NCBI GenBank assembly: GCA_963640685.1
Contig: CAVIAA010000027.1
Location: 1-26,960, forward strand
DNA: 26,960 bases
Reading direction: 5' to 3'
Origin: SFEL01 sp963640685
GTDB taxonomy: Bacteria; Bacillota; Clostridia; Christensenellales; CAG-138
Shown here: piece by piece, positions 7,719-14,323 of the stretch
Layout of the letters: each line of letters opens with the position of its first letter
How positions within the stretch are numbered: the stretch's first letter is position 1
Made by a program: the position numbers and the translations under genes
The notes under the pieces: model-generated
Told to the model about the DNA's origin: nothing
Databases searched by the model: none
What the model saw: the letters and a program-made list of their open reading frames with translations, nothing else

Positions 7719-8429
7719 TTATACATTTTCTTCTGCGTGGTCTATCATGCGGTAGCCAACGCCGGTCTCGGTTATTATAAACTGCGGGTCAGCGGGGTTT
7801 TCCTCCAGCTTGCGGCGTATGTTTGCCATGTTTACGCGCAATATCTGGTTGTTGACCGTTGGCCGTGCGCCCCAAACGCAGCGAATTATAAAGTCGTAGG
7901 TGAGTACCTTGCCGATGTGCAGCATGGTGAGCATGACTATCTTATACTCGACCTGAGTAAGGTGTATCTCCTGATCGTCGAGGTATACGCGCCGCTTGTC
8001 GTAGTCTATCGTGAGCCGGCCGTTCTGCGCCCTGCCGGTCGGTGCGTCCGGCGTGCCGGTGCTTACGTGCCGCAGTGCAATGCGTATACGAGCCAGCAGC
8101 TCGGCTGTGCCAAACGGCTTGGTGATATAGTCGTCTGCGCCGAGATCCAGCGCTTCAACCTTGTCCCGCTCGCGGTTCCTGGCGGAAAGGACGATAATCG
8201 GCACCTGCGACCATTGACGGACGTTTTTGATTATATCTACGCCATCCATATCCGGCAGGCCGAGATCCAGCAGCACCACATCCGGGCAGTGCGAGGATAT
8301 CGTCGACAGGGCCTCACGGCCTGTGCTGACCTGCACAACACGGTAATCGTTTGCGTCCAGTATGGTGGACAAGAGATGGATGATAGCCTTGTCATCCTCT
8401 ACCACCAGTACGATGGGAAGATTCTTCAT
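7719..8429 (-). CDS. KdpE-like OmpR/PhoB-family response regulator
   Basis: This is a 236-aa response regulator. The receiver domain (about 4-120) has the acidic pocket E11/D12/D13, the phosphoacceptor D55 in VVLLDLGLPD, S82 and K104 in ITKPF. A winged-helix OmpR/PhoB DNA-binding domain follows (about 135-230, with LTQVEYKIVMLTMLHIGKVLT and a C-terminal GVGYRM hairpin). Overall it is closest in appearance to KdpE, the regulator paired with KdpD. The Met at 8429 has GGAGG 8 nt upstream and opens the receiver fold directly. An in-frame extension to 8486 adds an unlikely N-terminus. It is divergent from the histidine kinase at 8683 rather than in the same operon. No kdpFABC genes are in the window, so a potassium role is not established. 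Confidence 0.88.
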   Translation of the reverse strand: MKNLPIVLVVEDDKAIIHLLSTILDANDYRVVQVSTGREALSTISSHCPDVVLLDLGLPDMDGVDIIKNVRQWSQVPIIVLSARNRERDKVEALDLGADDYITKPFGTAELLARIRIALRHVSTGTPDAPTGRAQNGRLTIDYDKRRVYLDDQEIHLTQVEYKIVMLTMLHIGKVLTYDFIIRCVWGARPTVNNQILRVNMANIRRKLEENPADPQFIITETGVGYRMIDHAEENV

Positions 8430-8462
8430 ACAGCAAACCTCCATTGATATAATATCAAGAAC

Positions 8463-8491
8463 ATTATACATATATTTATCGCACATTTAAA
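8463..8491 (-). promoter_or_regulatory. candidate promoter of the response regulator gene
   Basis: On the minus strand TATAAT (complement of 8463-8468) lies 17 bp after TTTAAA (complement of 8486-8491, 4 of 6 -35 consensus). Transcription would start near 8456, giving a leader of about 27 nt that contains the GGAGG. Confidence 0.6.
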
Positions 8492-8510
8492 TGAAGAAAT
8501 CGTTTACTCG

Positions 8511-8541
8511 GCGCTAAGAAACGTTAATGAGCGCTAAGAAA
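8511..8541. repeat. 11-bp direct repeats in the kinase/regulator divergent region
   Basis: GCGCTAAGAAA occurs at 8511-8521 and again at 8531-8541, exactly 20 bp apart (about two helical turns). Direct repeats on one face of the helix are typical of OmpR/PhoB-family binding sites. The first copy extends to GCTAAGAAACGTT (8513-8525), matching the motif upstream of the symporter and rpsJ. Autoregulation by the adjacent response regulator is a reasonable inference. Confidence 0.55.
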
Positions 8542-8560
8542 TAATAAAAATTCTTGACGG

Positions 8561-8575
8561 ATGCTTAACAAGCAT
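8561..8575. promoter_or_regulatory. perfect palindrome ATGCTT-AAC-AAGCAT
   Basis: Six-bp arms (8561-8566 and 8570-8575) flank 3 bp. It lies between the direct repeats at 8511-8541 and the kinase promoter. Its left part, GGATGCTTAAC (8559-8569), resembles GGATGATGCCTTAAC upstream of the symporter. It is a possible second regulator site, function unknown. Confidence 0.4.
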
Positions 8576-8667
8576 TGAAGTTAAATATACGGGTTCTTTT
8601 CGCGGCGGGGCAAAAACACCCGTTCGGGCGCTTGAATGGTAATTGTATATTCTTTTTTTGCTGTGTG

Positions 8668-8676
8668 TGGTATAAT
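8668..8676 (+). promoter_or_regulatory. extended -10 promoter directly before the kinase ATG
   Basis: TGGTATAAT is a perfect extended -10 (TGnTATAAT). The expected start of transcription, 6-7 nt downstream, coincides with the ATG at 8683, and there is no Shine-Dalgarno sequence between. A leaderless kinase mRNA is the simplest reading. Confidence 0.6.
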
Positions 8677-8682
8677 CGTGCC

Positions 8683-9765
8683 ATGAAAAATATCGCAGTA
8701 AGGATAGAAAAGAGGGTGAAGGCCTTTCGCCTCAGCTGGAGACCGGCGACGGAAACGCTGCTGATAATGCTGGCAGCAACGGCGCTCAGCTTTGTTCTGC
8801 ATGAGTTCTTCATACAGAACAACAACGTGTCGATGATATACGCATTGGCGGTGGTGGTGGTGTCCTGCGTTACGCCGGGGTACTTTTACGGCGTGGTCGC
8901 CTCGCTGATAAGCGTCATCGGAGTAAACTACTTTTTTACGCTGCCATACTGGGCGTTCAACTTTTCCATGACGGGGTATCCCATAACCTTCTTTATAATG
9001 CTCATCACCTCCATAATCACGAGCACTCTCGTTACGGGGTACCGCGAGCGGGAGCGGGCGCAGATGGAGAGGGACAAGGAAAAGCTGCGCAGCAACCTGC
9101 TGAGGGCGATATCGCACGACCTGAGAACGCCGCTGACCTCGATATCGGGCGCAAGCAGCCTGCTGCTGTCCAATTGGAAGAGCATCGATGAAGAAAACCG
9201 CTGTGCACTGCTCAGGGACATACACGAAAACTCCGAGTGGCTGGTGCGCATGGTGGAAAACCTGCTGTCGGTGACCAAAATGCACGGAGACGGCGGCGGA
9301 ATACAAAAGGTTCCGGATATGGCGGAGGACATAGTTGCCCACGCCGCTGCGCAGGTTCGCAGGAGGTTTCCGGAGTGCCGGCTGAAGGTCGTTGCAGCCG
9401 AGGAGCCGTTTGAGGTGCCCATGGATTCGACGCTTATCGAGCAGGTCATAATAAACCTTATCGAAAACGCGATATACCACAGCGGCAGCGATGAGCCGAT
9501 AACCGTAAAGGCGGAGCCTGTGGGCGGCAATGCGGTGTTCACGGTGCGAGACCACGGAAAGGGCGTTGACGTGGGGCGCATGATGTGGCTGATGGAAGGG
9601 CACGTTGAAACGGACAGACCGGGGGATAAGGGACGAGGAATGGGGATCGGCCTTTCGCTCTGCAATTCGATCGTCAAGGCTCACGGCGGCAGCATGAGCG
9701 CCGAAAACTCGCTGGATGGCGGAGCAATATTCAGCTTTACATTGCCTGTGGAGAAAGGAGAATAA
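8683..9765 (+). CDS. KdpD-like sensor histidine kinase lacking the KdpD N-terminal domain
   Basis: This is a 360-aa membrane sensor kinase. Four hydrophobic helices (about residues 24-119, DUF4118-like, with the GYFYGVVASLISVIGVNYFF text typical of KdpD) are followed by a short linker and a HisKA domain with phosphoacceptor H145 in AISHDLRTPL. The HATPase domain shows the N box (N258/N262), DHGKG (290-294) and GRGMGIGLSL (317-326). Full KdpD carries roughly 400 more N-terminal residues (KdpD and Usp domains), which are absent. The ATG at 8683 has no Shine-Dalgarno sequence but follows a consensus extended -10 by 6 nt. An upstream in-frame TTG at 8575 would cover the promoter and is unlikely. 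It probably phosphorylates the divergent KdpE-like regulator. The stimulus is unknown. Confidence 0.88.
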   Translation: MKNIAVRIEKRVKAFRLSWRPATETLLIMLAATALSFVLHEFFIQNNNVSMIYALAVVVVSCVTPGYFYGVVASLISVIGVNYFFTLPYWAFNFSMTGYPITFFIMLITSIITSTLVTGYRERERAQMERDKEKLRSNLLRAISHDLRTPLTSISGASSLLLSNWKSIDEENRCALLRDIHENSEWLVRMVENLLSVTKMHGDGGGIQKVPDMAEDIVAHAAAQVRRRFPECRLKVVAAEEPFEVPMDSTLIEQVIINLIENAIYHSGSDEPITVKAEPVGGNAVFTVRDHGKGVDVGRMMWLMEGHVETDRPGDKGRGMGIGLSLCNSIVKAHGGSMSAENSLDGGAIFSFTLPVEKGE

Positions 9766-9767
9766 AC

Positions 9768-10550
9768 ATGAAAAAATACGTTACCGCGGTTGCTGCGGCA
9801 CTGGTTCTCAGCTTGGCGCTTTCCGCCTGCGCAAAGGAGGAGGAAGCGATTGTCCCTGTCGTCATAGAGGACGCTGCAAAGCAGCAGGAGACGACGCCTG
9901 TGCCGGAGAGCACGCCGAGCGCTGTGGCGCAAATATCGCCGGTGCAAACCGTAGAGGGGACGGGATATACCGCCGTGCTTACGGAGGAGCCGGAGGAAAA
10001 CGGCGTTGTATATAAGCTGAGAGCCTCCACAGGAGGGAACGAGGCCGAGCTTATGGAGTACCACGCCGGCACCGGCGACGGCATAAGTGCAGACCTGTAC
10101 GAGGTGGACGATCTCTTCGGCTTCCCTGCATTCTGCCTTGAGCTCAGCTATGCTATGGGCTCGGATAGAAGTTACTATATATATGCAAACGGCAGCATAC
10201 TTGCGGCAGGTGAGGGCTTCGGCTTTGAATCCGCTGCGGACAGCGACTACCGCGACGACCTCGACGGCGACGGAGTAGAAGAACTCATATGCAACTGCAC
10301 CTACATGGCGGACGGAGTTGAGCGGGTGAGTGTATTCCGCTTCCGCGACGGCAAGGTGGAAAAGGGTGAGCTCGATAAGTATGATGACGTAGTGACCGAG
10401 GATGAGCTGGACGGTGCGGGGCAGATATCTCAAAAGTATGACCCCGATGCTCACGCGATAATATTCGCATATTACAGTGAGGAAGAGGAGGAAACAAGGC
10501 TGGAGCTAAAGGATTATGAGAGGTTCACATTCAGCGATTATCAGGAATAA
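9768..10550 (+). CDS. Predicted lipoprotein with a DxDGDG calcium-type loop, in operon with the kinase
   Basis: This is a 260-aa exported lipoprotein with a signal peptide ending in the lipobox LSAC (C21 would be lipidated). An acidic, Pro/Thr-rich linker follows (about 22-60), then a folded domain. Residues 164-173 read DLDGDGVEEL, a DxDxDGxxE loop like those of FG-GAP/VCBS repeats that bind calcium, followed by a beta-hairpin-like FRFRDGKVEKG. I do not recognise the family. Only 2 bases separate its ATG from the kinase stop, and AAAGGAG lies inside the kinase gene, so the two are translationally coupled. An extracytoplasmic sensory or accessory partner for the kinase is plausible but inferred. 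The protein is very acidic overall. Confidence 0.75.
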   Translation: MKKYVTAVAAALVLSLALSACAKEEEAIVPVVIEDAAKQQETTPVPESTPSAVAQISPVQTVEGTGYTAVLTEEPEENGVVYKLRASTGGNEAELMEYHAGTGDGISADLYEVDDLFGFPAFCLELSYAMGSDRSYYIYANGSILAAGEGFGFESAADSDYRDDLDGDGVEELICNCTYMADGVERVSVFRFRDGKVEKGELDKYDDVVTEDELDGAGQISQKYDPDAHAIIFAYYSEEEEETRLELKDYERFTFSDYQE

Positions 10551-10565
10551 AAGGCCGCTGAAGCG

Positions 10566-10588
10566 CCGCGGAACACCCGGTTCCGTGG
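10566..10588 (+). terminator. hairpin after the lipoprotein gene, possible terminator
   Basis: CCGCGGAAC (10566-10574) pairs with GTTCCGTGG (10580-10588), with one G-U, beginning 16 nt after the stop codon. The nearest T-run (10617-10624) is about 28 nt away, so it is not a textbook intrinsic terminator. It may protect the 3' end or pause polymerase. Confidence 0.4.
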
Positions 10589-10605
10589 ACACGAAAATAT
10601 ATTTT

Positions 10606-10618
10606 GCTAAAAAACGTT
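10606..10618 (+). promoter_or_regulatory. GCTAARAAACGTT-type upstream motif, copy at the rpsJ promoter
   Basis: GCTAAAAAACGTT differs by one base from the copy at 8513-8525 and lies 17 bp before the proposed -35 of the S10 operon. It sits in an A/T-tract region (AAAAAACGTTTTTTTT) that could also act as an UP element for the RNA polymerase alpha subunit. Confidence 0.45.
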
Positions 10619-10635
10619 TTTTTTAAGAAAAACCC

Positions 10636-10664
10636 TTGCATTGCAGGCCCGAATGCGCTATTAT
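10636..10664 (+). promoter_or_regulatory. candidate promoter of the S10-spc operon
   Basis: TTGCAT (10636-10641), a 17-bp spacer and TATTAT (10659-10664, 5 of 6) form a plausible sigma-A promoter. The region upstream is A/T-rich. Transcription from about 10671 gives a leader of about 205 nt before rpsJ. Confidence 0.55.
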
Positions 10665-10685
10665 ATGTACGTTGCGCGTTCGGGC
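10647..10685. repeat. 12-bp inverted repeat flanking the -10 of the S10 promoter
   Basis: GCCCGAATGCGC (10647-10658) and GCGCGTTCGGGC (10674-10685) are inverted repeats with one mismatch (11 of 12) around a 15-bp centre that holds the -10. A short outer CAGG/CCTG pair can extend it after a bulge. If transcription starts near 10671 only the right arm is in the RNA, so it would act as a DNA site. With an upstream start it would form an RNA hairpin. Confidence 0.55.
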
Positions 10686-10875
10686 TCCTGTGTACTTGTG
10701 CGCGCAAACGATAACCAGCGTCATGCCTTTGCGGGAGGTTGCCGGTTATGCCATCCGGGTAATTTCCGCAGGGCGCCCACGATACGGGCAACGGGCCAGA
10801 GGCCCGGCCGAAGCATTTTAGAAAAGAAACGCTCGGCCGCGTGTACAGCCCGCATACTAAAAGGAGGAAAATAAT
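10671..10875 (+). promoter_or_regulatory. rpsJ leader (structured 5' UTR)
   Basis: About 205 untranslated bases precede rpsJ. Visible elements include ATAACC/GGTTAT (10711-10716 with 10744-10749), a strong hairpin CGGGCC-AGA-GGCCCG (10792-10806), and a competing stem CGGCCGAAGC / GCTCGGCCG (10805-10814 with 10831-10839). The last two overlap and may be alternative folds. S10 operon leaders are autoregulated by L4 in E. coli. Whether this leader does the same is unknown. No terminator-like T-run follows the hairpins. Confidence 0.5.
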
Positions 10876-11184
10876 ATGGCAAATCAGAAGATTCGTATCA
10901 AGCTGAAGGCCTACGAGCACAATCTTATCGACCAGAGCGCCGAGAAGATCGTTGAAACGGCCAAGAGGACCGGCGCGCATGTTTCCGGCCCCATCCCCCT
11001 TCCAACAGAGAAGGAGATCGTAACCATTCTCCGCTCCCCCCACAAGTATAAGGACAGCCGCGAGCAGTTCGAGATGAGAACCCACAAGCGCCTGATCGAC
11101 ATCATCCAGCCCTCTGCAAAGACCGTAGACGCGCTGATGAAGCTGGATCTTCCCGCCGGTGTGGACATCGAGATCAAGCTCTAA
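10876..11184 (+). CDS. rpsJ: 30S ribosomal protein S10
   Basis: This is a full-length S10 (102 aa), the 30S head protein that in many bacteria also works as NusE in NusB-dependent antitermination. The sequence IRIKLKAYEHNLIDQSAEKIVETAKRTG at the N-terminus and the C-terminal DLPAGVDIEIKL match the family end to end. AAGGAGG lies 8 nt before the ATG. It is the first gene of the S10-spc cluster and follows a roughly 205-nt structured leader. Downstream genes follow at short spacing on the same strand. Confidence 0.97.
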   Translation: MANQKIRIKLKAYEHNLIDQSAEKIVETAKRTGAHVSGPIPLPTEKEIVTILRSPHKYKDSREQFEMRTHKRLIDIIQPSAKTVDALMKLDLPAGVDIEIKL

Positions 11185-11204
11185 TCCACGGAGGTGTAAG
11201 AAAA

Positions 11205-11831
11205 ATGAAGAAAGCTATTTTGGGCACTAAGCTGGGTATGACCCAGATGTTCAGGGAAGACGGCACCATGATACCCGTTACCGTAGTTCTTGCCGGTCCC
11301 TGCCCCGTAGTTCAGAAGAAGAGCGTGGAGCATGACGGCTATGAGGCCGTTCAGGTAGCATTTAAGCCCATCCGCGAGAAGCTCTGCACCAAGCCTATGC
11401 TGGGTCACTTCAAAAAGGCCGGCGTTGAGGCTCACCGCTACACCCGCGAGTTCAAGCTCGATGATACCGCCGCTTATGAAGTGGGTCAGGTCATCAAGGC
11501 TGATATCTTCGCGAACGGCGATCGTGTGGACGTTACTGCCACAAGCAAGGGCAAGGGCTTTGAGGGCAATATCAAGCGCTGGAATCAGGCTCGCGGCCGC
11601 AAGACCCACGGCTCCCATTCCTATCGCGTGCCCGGCTCAATGGGCGCTTGTACCTACCCCGGCGAGGTCTTCAAGACCAAGCACCTGCCCGGCCATATGG
11701 GCAGCGAGCGCGTGACCACCCAGAACCTCGAAGTTGTACGTGTCGATGCAGACCGCAACCTGCTCCTTGTAAAGGGTGCCGTGCCCGGCGCTAAGGGTAG
11801 CCTCGTGATCGTCCGCGAGACCGTTAAGTAA
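11205..11831 (+). CDS. rplC: 50S ribosomal protein L3
   Basis: This 208-aa protein has the usual bacterial L3 length. L3 binds 23S rRNA early in assembly and sends a loop toward the peptidyl transferase centre. The N-terminal LGTKLGMTQMF, the SKGKGF motif (residues 114-119) and the following basic loop with RGRKTHGSHSYR are diagnostic. GGAGGTG (11190-11196) precedes the ATG, 20 bases after the rpsJ stop. The codon bias is strong, as expected of a highly expressed gene. Confidence 0.97.
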   Translation: MKKAILGTKLGMTQMFREDGTMIPVTVVLAGPCPVVQKKSVEHDGYEAVQVAFKPIREKLCTKPMLGHFKKAGVEAHRYTREFKLDDTAAYEVGQVIKADIFANGDRVDVTATSKGKGFEGNIKRWNQARGRKTHGSHSYRVPGSMGACTYPGEVFKTKHLPGHMGSERVTTQNLEVVRVDADRNLLLVKGAVPGAKGSLVIVRETVK

Positions 11832-11846
11832 AGGAGGAAGCATCAA

Positions 11847-12467
11847 ATGCCTAATGTTGCATTGTACAATATTGCCGGCGAAGAGATCGGCAAGGTGAAG
11901 CTGAGCGAAGAGATCTTCGGCCACGAAGTGAACGAAGCAGTGCTCCACACCGTAGTAACCGCTTATCTGGCCAACCAGCGTCAGGGCACCCAGTCCGCAT
12001 TGACCCGCGCAGAGGTCAGCGGCGGCGGCATCAAGCCCTGGAGGCAGAAGGGCACCGGCCGTGCCCGTCAGGGTTCCACCCGCTCTCCCCAGTGGACTCA
12101 CGGCGGAACCGTGTTCGCTCCCAAGCCCAGGGATTACCGCGTAAGCGTAAACAAGAAGGTAAAGCGCATCGCAATGAAGAGCGCTCTTTCCAGCAAGGTC
12201 AACGACAACGCCATCATAGTTTTTGACGCACTTGACATCGCAGCCCCCAAGACCAAGGAAATGGTCAAGGTGCTGGCCAACATCAAGGCGGACAGCGCTC
12301 TGGTGGTTCTGCCCGAGAAGGACGAGATTGTTGAGCGCGCAACCGGCAACATCCCCAACGTAAAGACTACCCTTGTCGGTACTCTCAACGTATACGAGAT
12401 ACTCAAGTATAAGACCCTTATCCTCACCAAGGATGCGGTAGCCAAGATCGAGGAGGTGTACGCATAA
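11847..12467 (+). CDS. rplD: 50S ribosomal protein L4
   Basis: This 206-aa L4 lines part of the peptide exit tunnel with a long loop, seen here as KPWRQKGTGRARQGS (about residues 63-77), the region where macrolide resistance mutations occur in other bacteria. The C-terminal half has the globular fold text with LGTLNVYEILKYKTLILTKDAVAKIEE-like residues. In enterobacteria L4 also represses the S10 operon. The TAA stop overlaps the rplW ATG by one base. Confidence 0.96.
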   Translation: MPNVALYNIAGEEIGKVKLSEEIFGHEVNEAVLHTVVTAYLANQRQGTQSALTRAEVSGGGIKPWRQKGTGRARQGSTRSPQWTHGGTVFAPKPRDYRVSVNKKVKRIAMKSALSSKVNDNAIIVFDALDIAAPKTKEMVKVLANIKADSALVVLPEKDEIVERATGNIPNVKTTLVGTLNVYEILKYKTLILTKDAVAKIEEVYA

Positions 12468-12763
12468 TGAAGTTCGCACACGACATCATCATCAAGCCCG
12501 TACTCACTGAGAAGAGCTACGACAACATGGCTAACAAAACCTATGCCTTTATCGTAGACAAGAGGGCAACCAAGACCGAGGTCAAGGCCGCCATCGAGGA
12601 GATCTTCGGCGTTAAGGTTGACAGCGTAAACACCGTAAACAACCTTGGCAAGATGAAGAGGCAGGGCATGCATCAGGGCCGCCGCCCCGCCACCAAGAAG
12701 GCTTACGTGAAGCTCACGAAGGATTCCAAGGGCATCGAGTTCTTCGACAGCATCGCTCAGTAA
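12467..12763 (+). CDS. rplW: 50S ribosomal protein L23
   Basis: This 98-aa L23 sits at the exit-tunnel rim and docks trigger factor and the signal recognition particle. The N-terminal IIIKPVLTEKSYDNM, the FIVDKRATKTEVKAAIEEIFGVKV core and the basic MHQGRRPATKKAYVKL segment are typical. It overlaps the last base of rplD (TAATG), so translation is probably coupled. Length and position are normal. Confidence 0.96.
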   Translation: MKFAHDIIIKPVLTEKSYDNMANKTYAFIVDKRATKTEVKAAIEEIFGVKVDSVNTVNNLGKMKRQGMHQGRRPATKKAYVKLTKDSKGIEFFDSIAQ

Positions 12764-12775
12764 GGAGGAACACCA

Positions 12776-13609
12776 ATGGCTATCAGGAAGATTAAACCCA
12801 CCACTCCCGGTCAGCGCGGCATGACGGTCTCCGCCTATGATGAGATCACCTGCACTACGCCGGAAAGGTCGCTGCTTGAGGATCTCAAGTCCAGCGGCGG
12901 TCGTAATAACCACGGTCGCATCACCGTTCGCCATCGTGGCGGCGGCGCAAAGCGCAAGTACCGCATCATCGACTTCAAGCGTAACAAGGACGGCGTACCC
13001 GCAAAGGTAGCTACCATTGAGTACGACCCCAACCGTTCCGCCAACATCGCCCTGCTGCACTATGCGGACGGCGAGAAGCGCTACATCATCGCTCCCCTGG
13101 GTCTGAATGTGGGCGACACCGTCGTTTCCGGTGAGAGTGCCGATATCAAGGTCGGCAACGCGCTTGAGATAAAGAATATCCCCGTCGGTACCATGATCCA
13201 CTGCATCGAGATCAAGCCCGGCAAGGGCGCGCAGCTGGTTCGCTCCGCAGGCAACGCCGCGCAGCTCATGGCAAAGGAAGGCAAGTACGCTCAGGTACGT
13301 CTTCCCAGCGGCGAGGTTCGTCTGGTTCCCATGAACGCCAAGGCTACTATCGGTCAGGTAGGCAATATCGACCATGCAAACATCATGCTCGGTAAAGCAG
13401 GCCGCACCCGTCACATGGGCTTCCGTCCCACCGTTCGCGGTTCTGTCATGAACCCCTGCGACCACCCCCACGGCGGCGGCGAAGGCAAGTCCCCTGTCGG
13501 TCGTCCCGGCCCTGTTACCCCTTGGGGTAAGCCCGCTCTTGGTTATAAGACCCGCAAGACCAAGAACGTAAACGATAAGTTCATCGTCCGCCGCAGAAAC
13601 GGCAAATAG
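12776..13609 (+). CDS. rplB: 50S ribosomal protein L2
   Basis: This full-length L2 (277 aa) is one of the most conserved large-subunit proteins, needed for subunit association and the peptidyl transferase centre. The C-terminal NPCDHPHGGGEGK region (near residues 226-238) carries the conserved histidine. The RNA-binding OB and SH3-like domains fill the middle. The ribosome binding site AAGGAGG lies in the gap after rplW, whose stop is 12 bases away. Confidence 0.97.
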   Translation: MAIRKIKPTTPGQRGMTVSAYDEITCTTPERSLLEDLKSSGGRNNHGRITVRHRGGGAKRKYRIIDFKRNKDGVPAKVATIEYDPNRSANIALLHYADGEKRYIIAPLGLNVGDTVVSGESADIKVGNALEIKNIPVGTMIHCIEIKPGKGAQLVRSAGNAAQLMAKEGKYAQVRLPSGEVRLVPMNAKATIGQVGNIDHANIMLGKAGRTRHMGFRPTVRGSVMNPCDHPHGGGEGKSPVGRPGPVTPWGKPALGYKTRKTKNVNDKFIVRRRNGK

Positions 13610-13627
13610 TAGCGAAAGGAGATAAGC

Positions 13628-13909
13628 ATGAGCAGGTCAGTTAAAAAAGGCCCTTACGTTGAAGAACGTCTGTTCAACCGTGTACAGGCTATGAACGAAA
13701 GCGGCAAGAAATCCGTCGTTAAGACATGGTCTCGCGCATCTACCATCTTCCCGGACTTCGTAGGTCACACTATCGCCGTCCACGATGGCAGGAAGCACGT
13801 TCCCGTATATGTAACCGAAGAAATGGTCGGTCACAAGCTGGGTGAATTTGCACCCACCCGCACCTTCCGCGGCCACAGGGGCTCTGAGAAGTCCACCGGC
13901 GGAAAATAA
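13628..13909 (+). CDS. rpsS: 30S ribosomal protein S19
   Basis: This 93-aa S19, of standard length, forms a complex with S13 in the 30S head near the A site. The start SRSVKKGPYVEERL, the centre VGHTIAVHDGRKHVPVYVTEEMVGHKLGEFAPTRTF and the glycine-rich basic end are characteristic. AAAGGAG precedes the ATG, and rplB ends 18 bases upstream. Confidence 0.97.
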   Translation: MSRSVKKGPYVEERLFNRVQAMNESGKKSVVKTWSRASTIFPDFVGHTIAVHDGRKHVPVYVTEEMVGHKLGEFAPTRTFRGHRGSEKSTGGK

Positions 13910-13926
13910 TAAGGAGGAAGCGTAGA

Positions 13927-14313
13927 ATGGCAACCAGGTCAAGAGAAAAAAGCGCGGCACGCAAGGCAAACGCCGATAAGCGTCCACATGCGATCGCCCG
14001 CTATGTAAGAATCTCCTCCCGCAAGGTCAAGGTCGTTATAGACCTGATCCGCGGTAAGAGCGTAAGCGAAGCAAAGGGCATCCTGATGTACACCCCCAAG
14101 GCGGCATCCGAGCCCGTGCTGAAGCTCCTGAACTCCGCAATTGCAAACGCGGAGAACAACCTCGGCCTTTCCGCCGACAACCTTTATGTGGCGGAAGTAT
14201 TCGCTGATCAGGGACCGACCCTGAAGCGCTTCAGGCCCAGGGCACAGGGCAGGGCGACTCGCATCCGCAAGCGCACCAGCCACATCACCATCATCCTGGA
14301 CCAGATGAAGTAG
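13927..14313 (+). CDS. rplV: 50S ribosomal protein L22
   Basis: This is a 128-aa L22, slightly longer than the common 110-115 residues because of a basic N-terminal extension of about 15 residues before the conserved AIARYVRISSRKVKVVIDLIRG. The beta-hairpin that reaches the exit tunnel is visible as FADQGPTLKRFRPRAQGRATRIRKR (about 91-115). AAGGAGG precedes the ATG. Gene order rpsS-rplV-rpsC is standard. Confidence 0.96.
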   Translation: MATRSREKSAARKANADKRPHAIARYVRISSRKVKVVIDLIRGKSVSEAKGILMYTPKAASEPVLKLLNSAIANAENNLGLSADNLYVAEVFADQGPTLKRFRPRAQGRATRIRKRTSHITIILDQMK

Positions 14314-14323
14314 GAGGTAAATC

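Noticed and set aside
8575..8682. Upstream TTG start giving the kinase 36 extra residues
   Set aside because: No binding site. The extension would be encoded across the consensus extended -10 and has no KdpD-like content.
7719..9765. Calling the two-component pair a potassium (Kdp) system
   Set aside because: No kdpFABC genes are present and the kinase lacks the KdpD-specific N-terminal domains. Only the family resemblance is supported.
10636..10874. Short frames in the rpsJ leader (possible leader peptides)
   Set aside because: No Shine-Dalgarno sequence, they overlap the promoter and its dyad, and they show no attenuation-type residue runs.
12134..13471. 445-codon open frame antisense to rplD, rplW and rplB
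   Set aside because: Shadow of three certain ribosomal genes in a biased codon context. No binding site and no recognisable fold.
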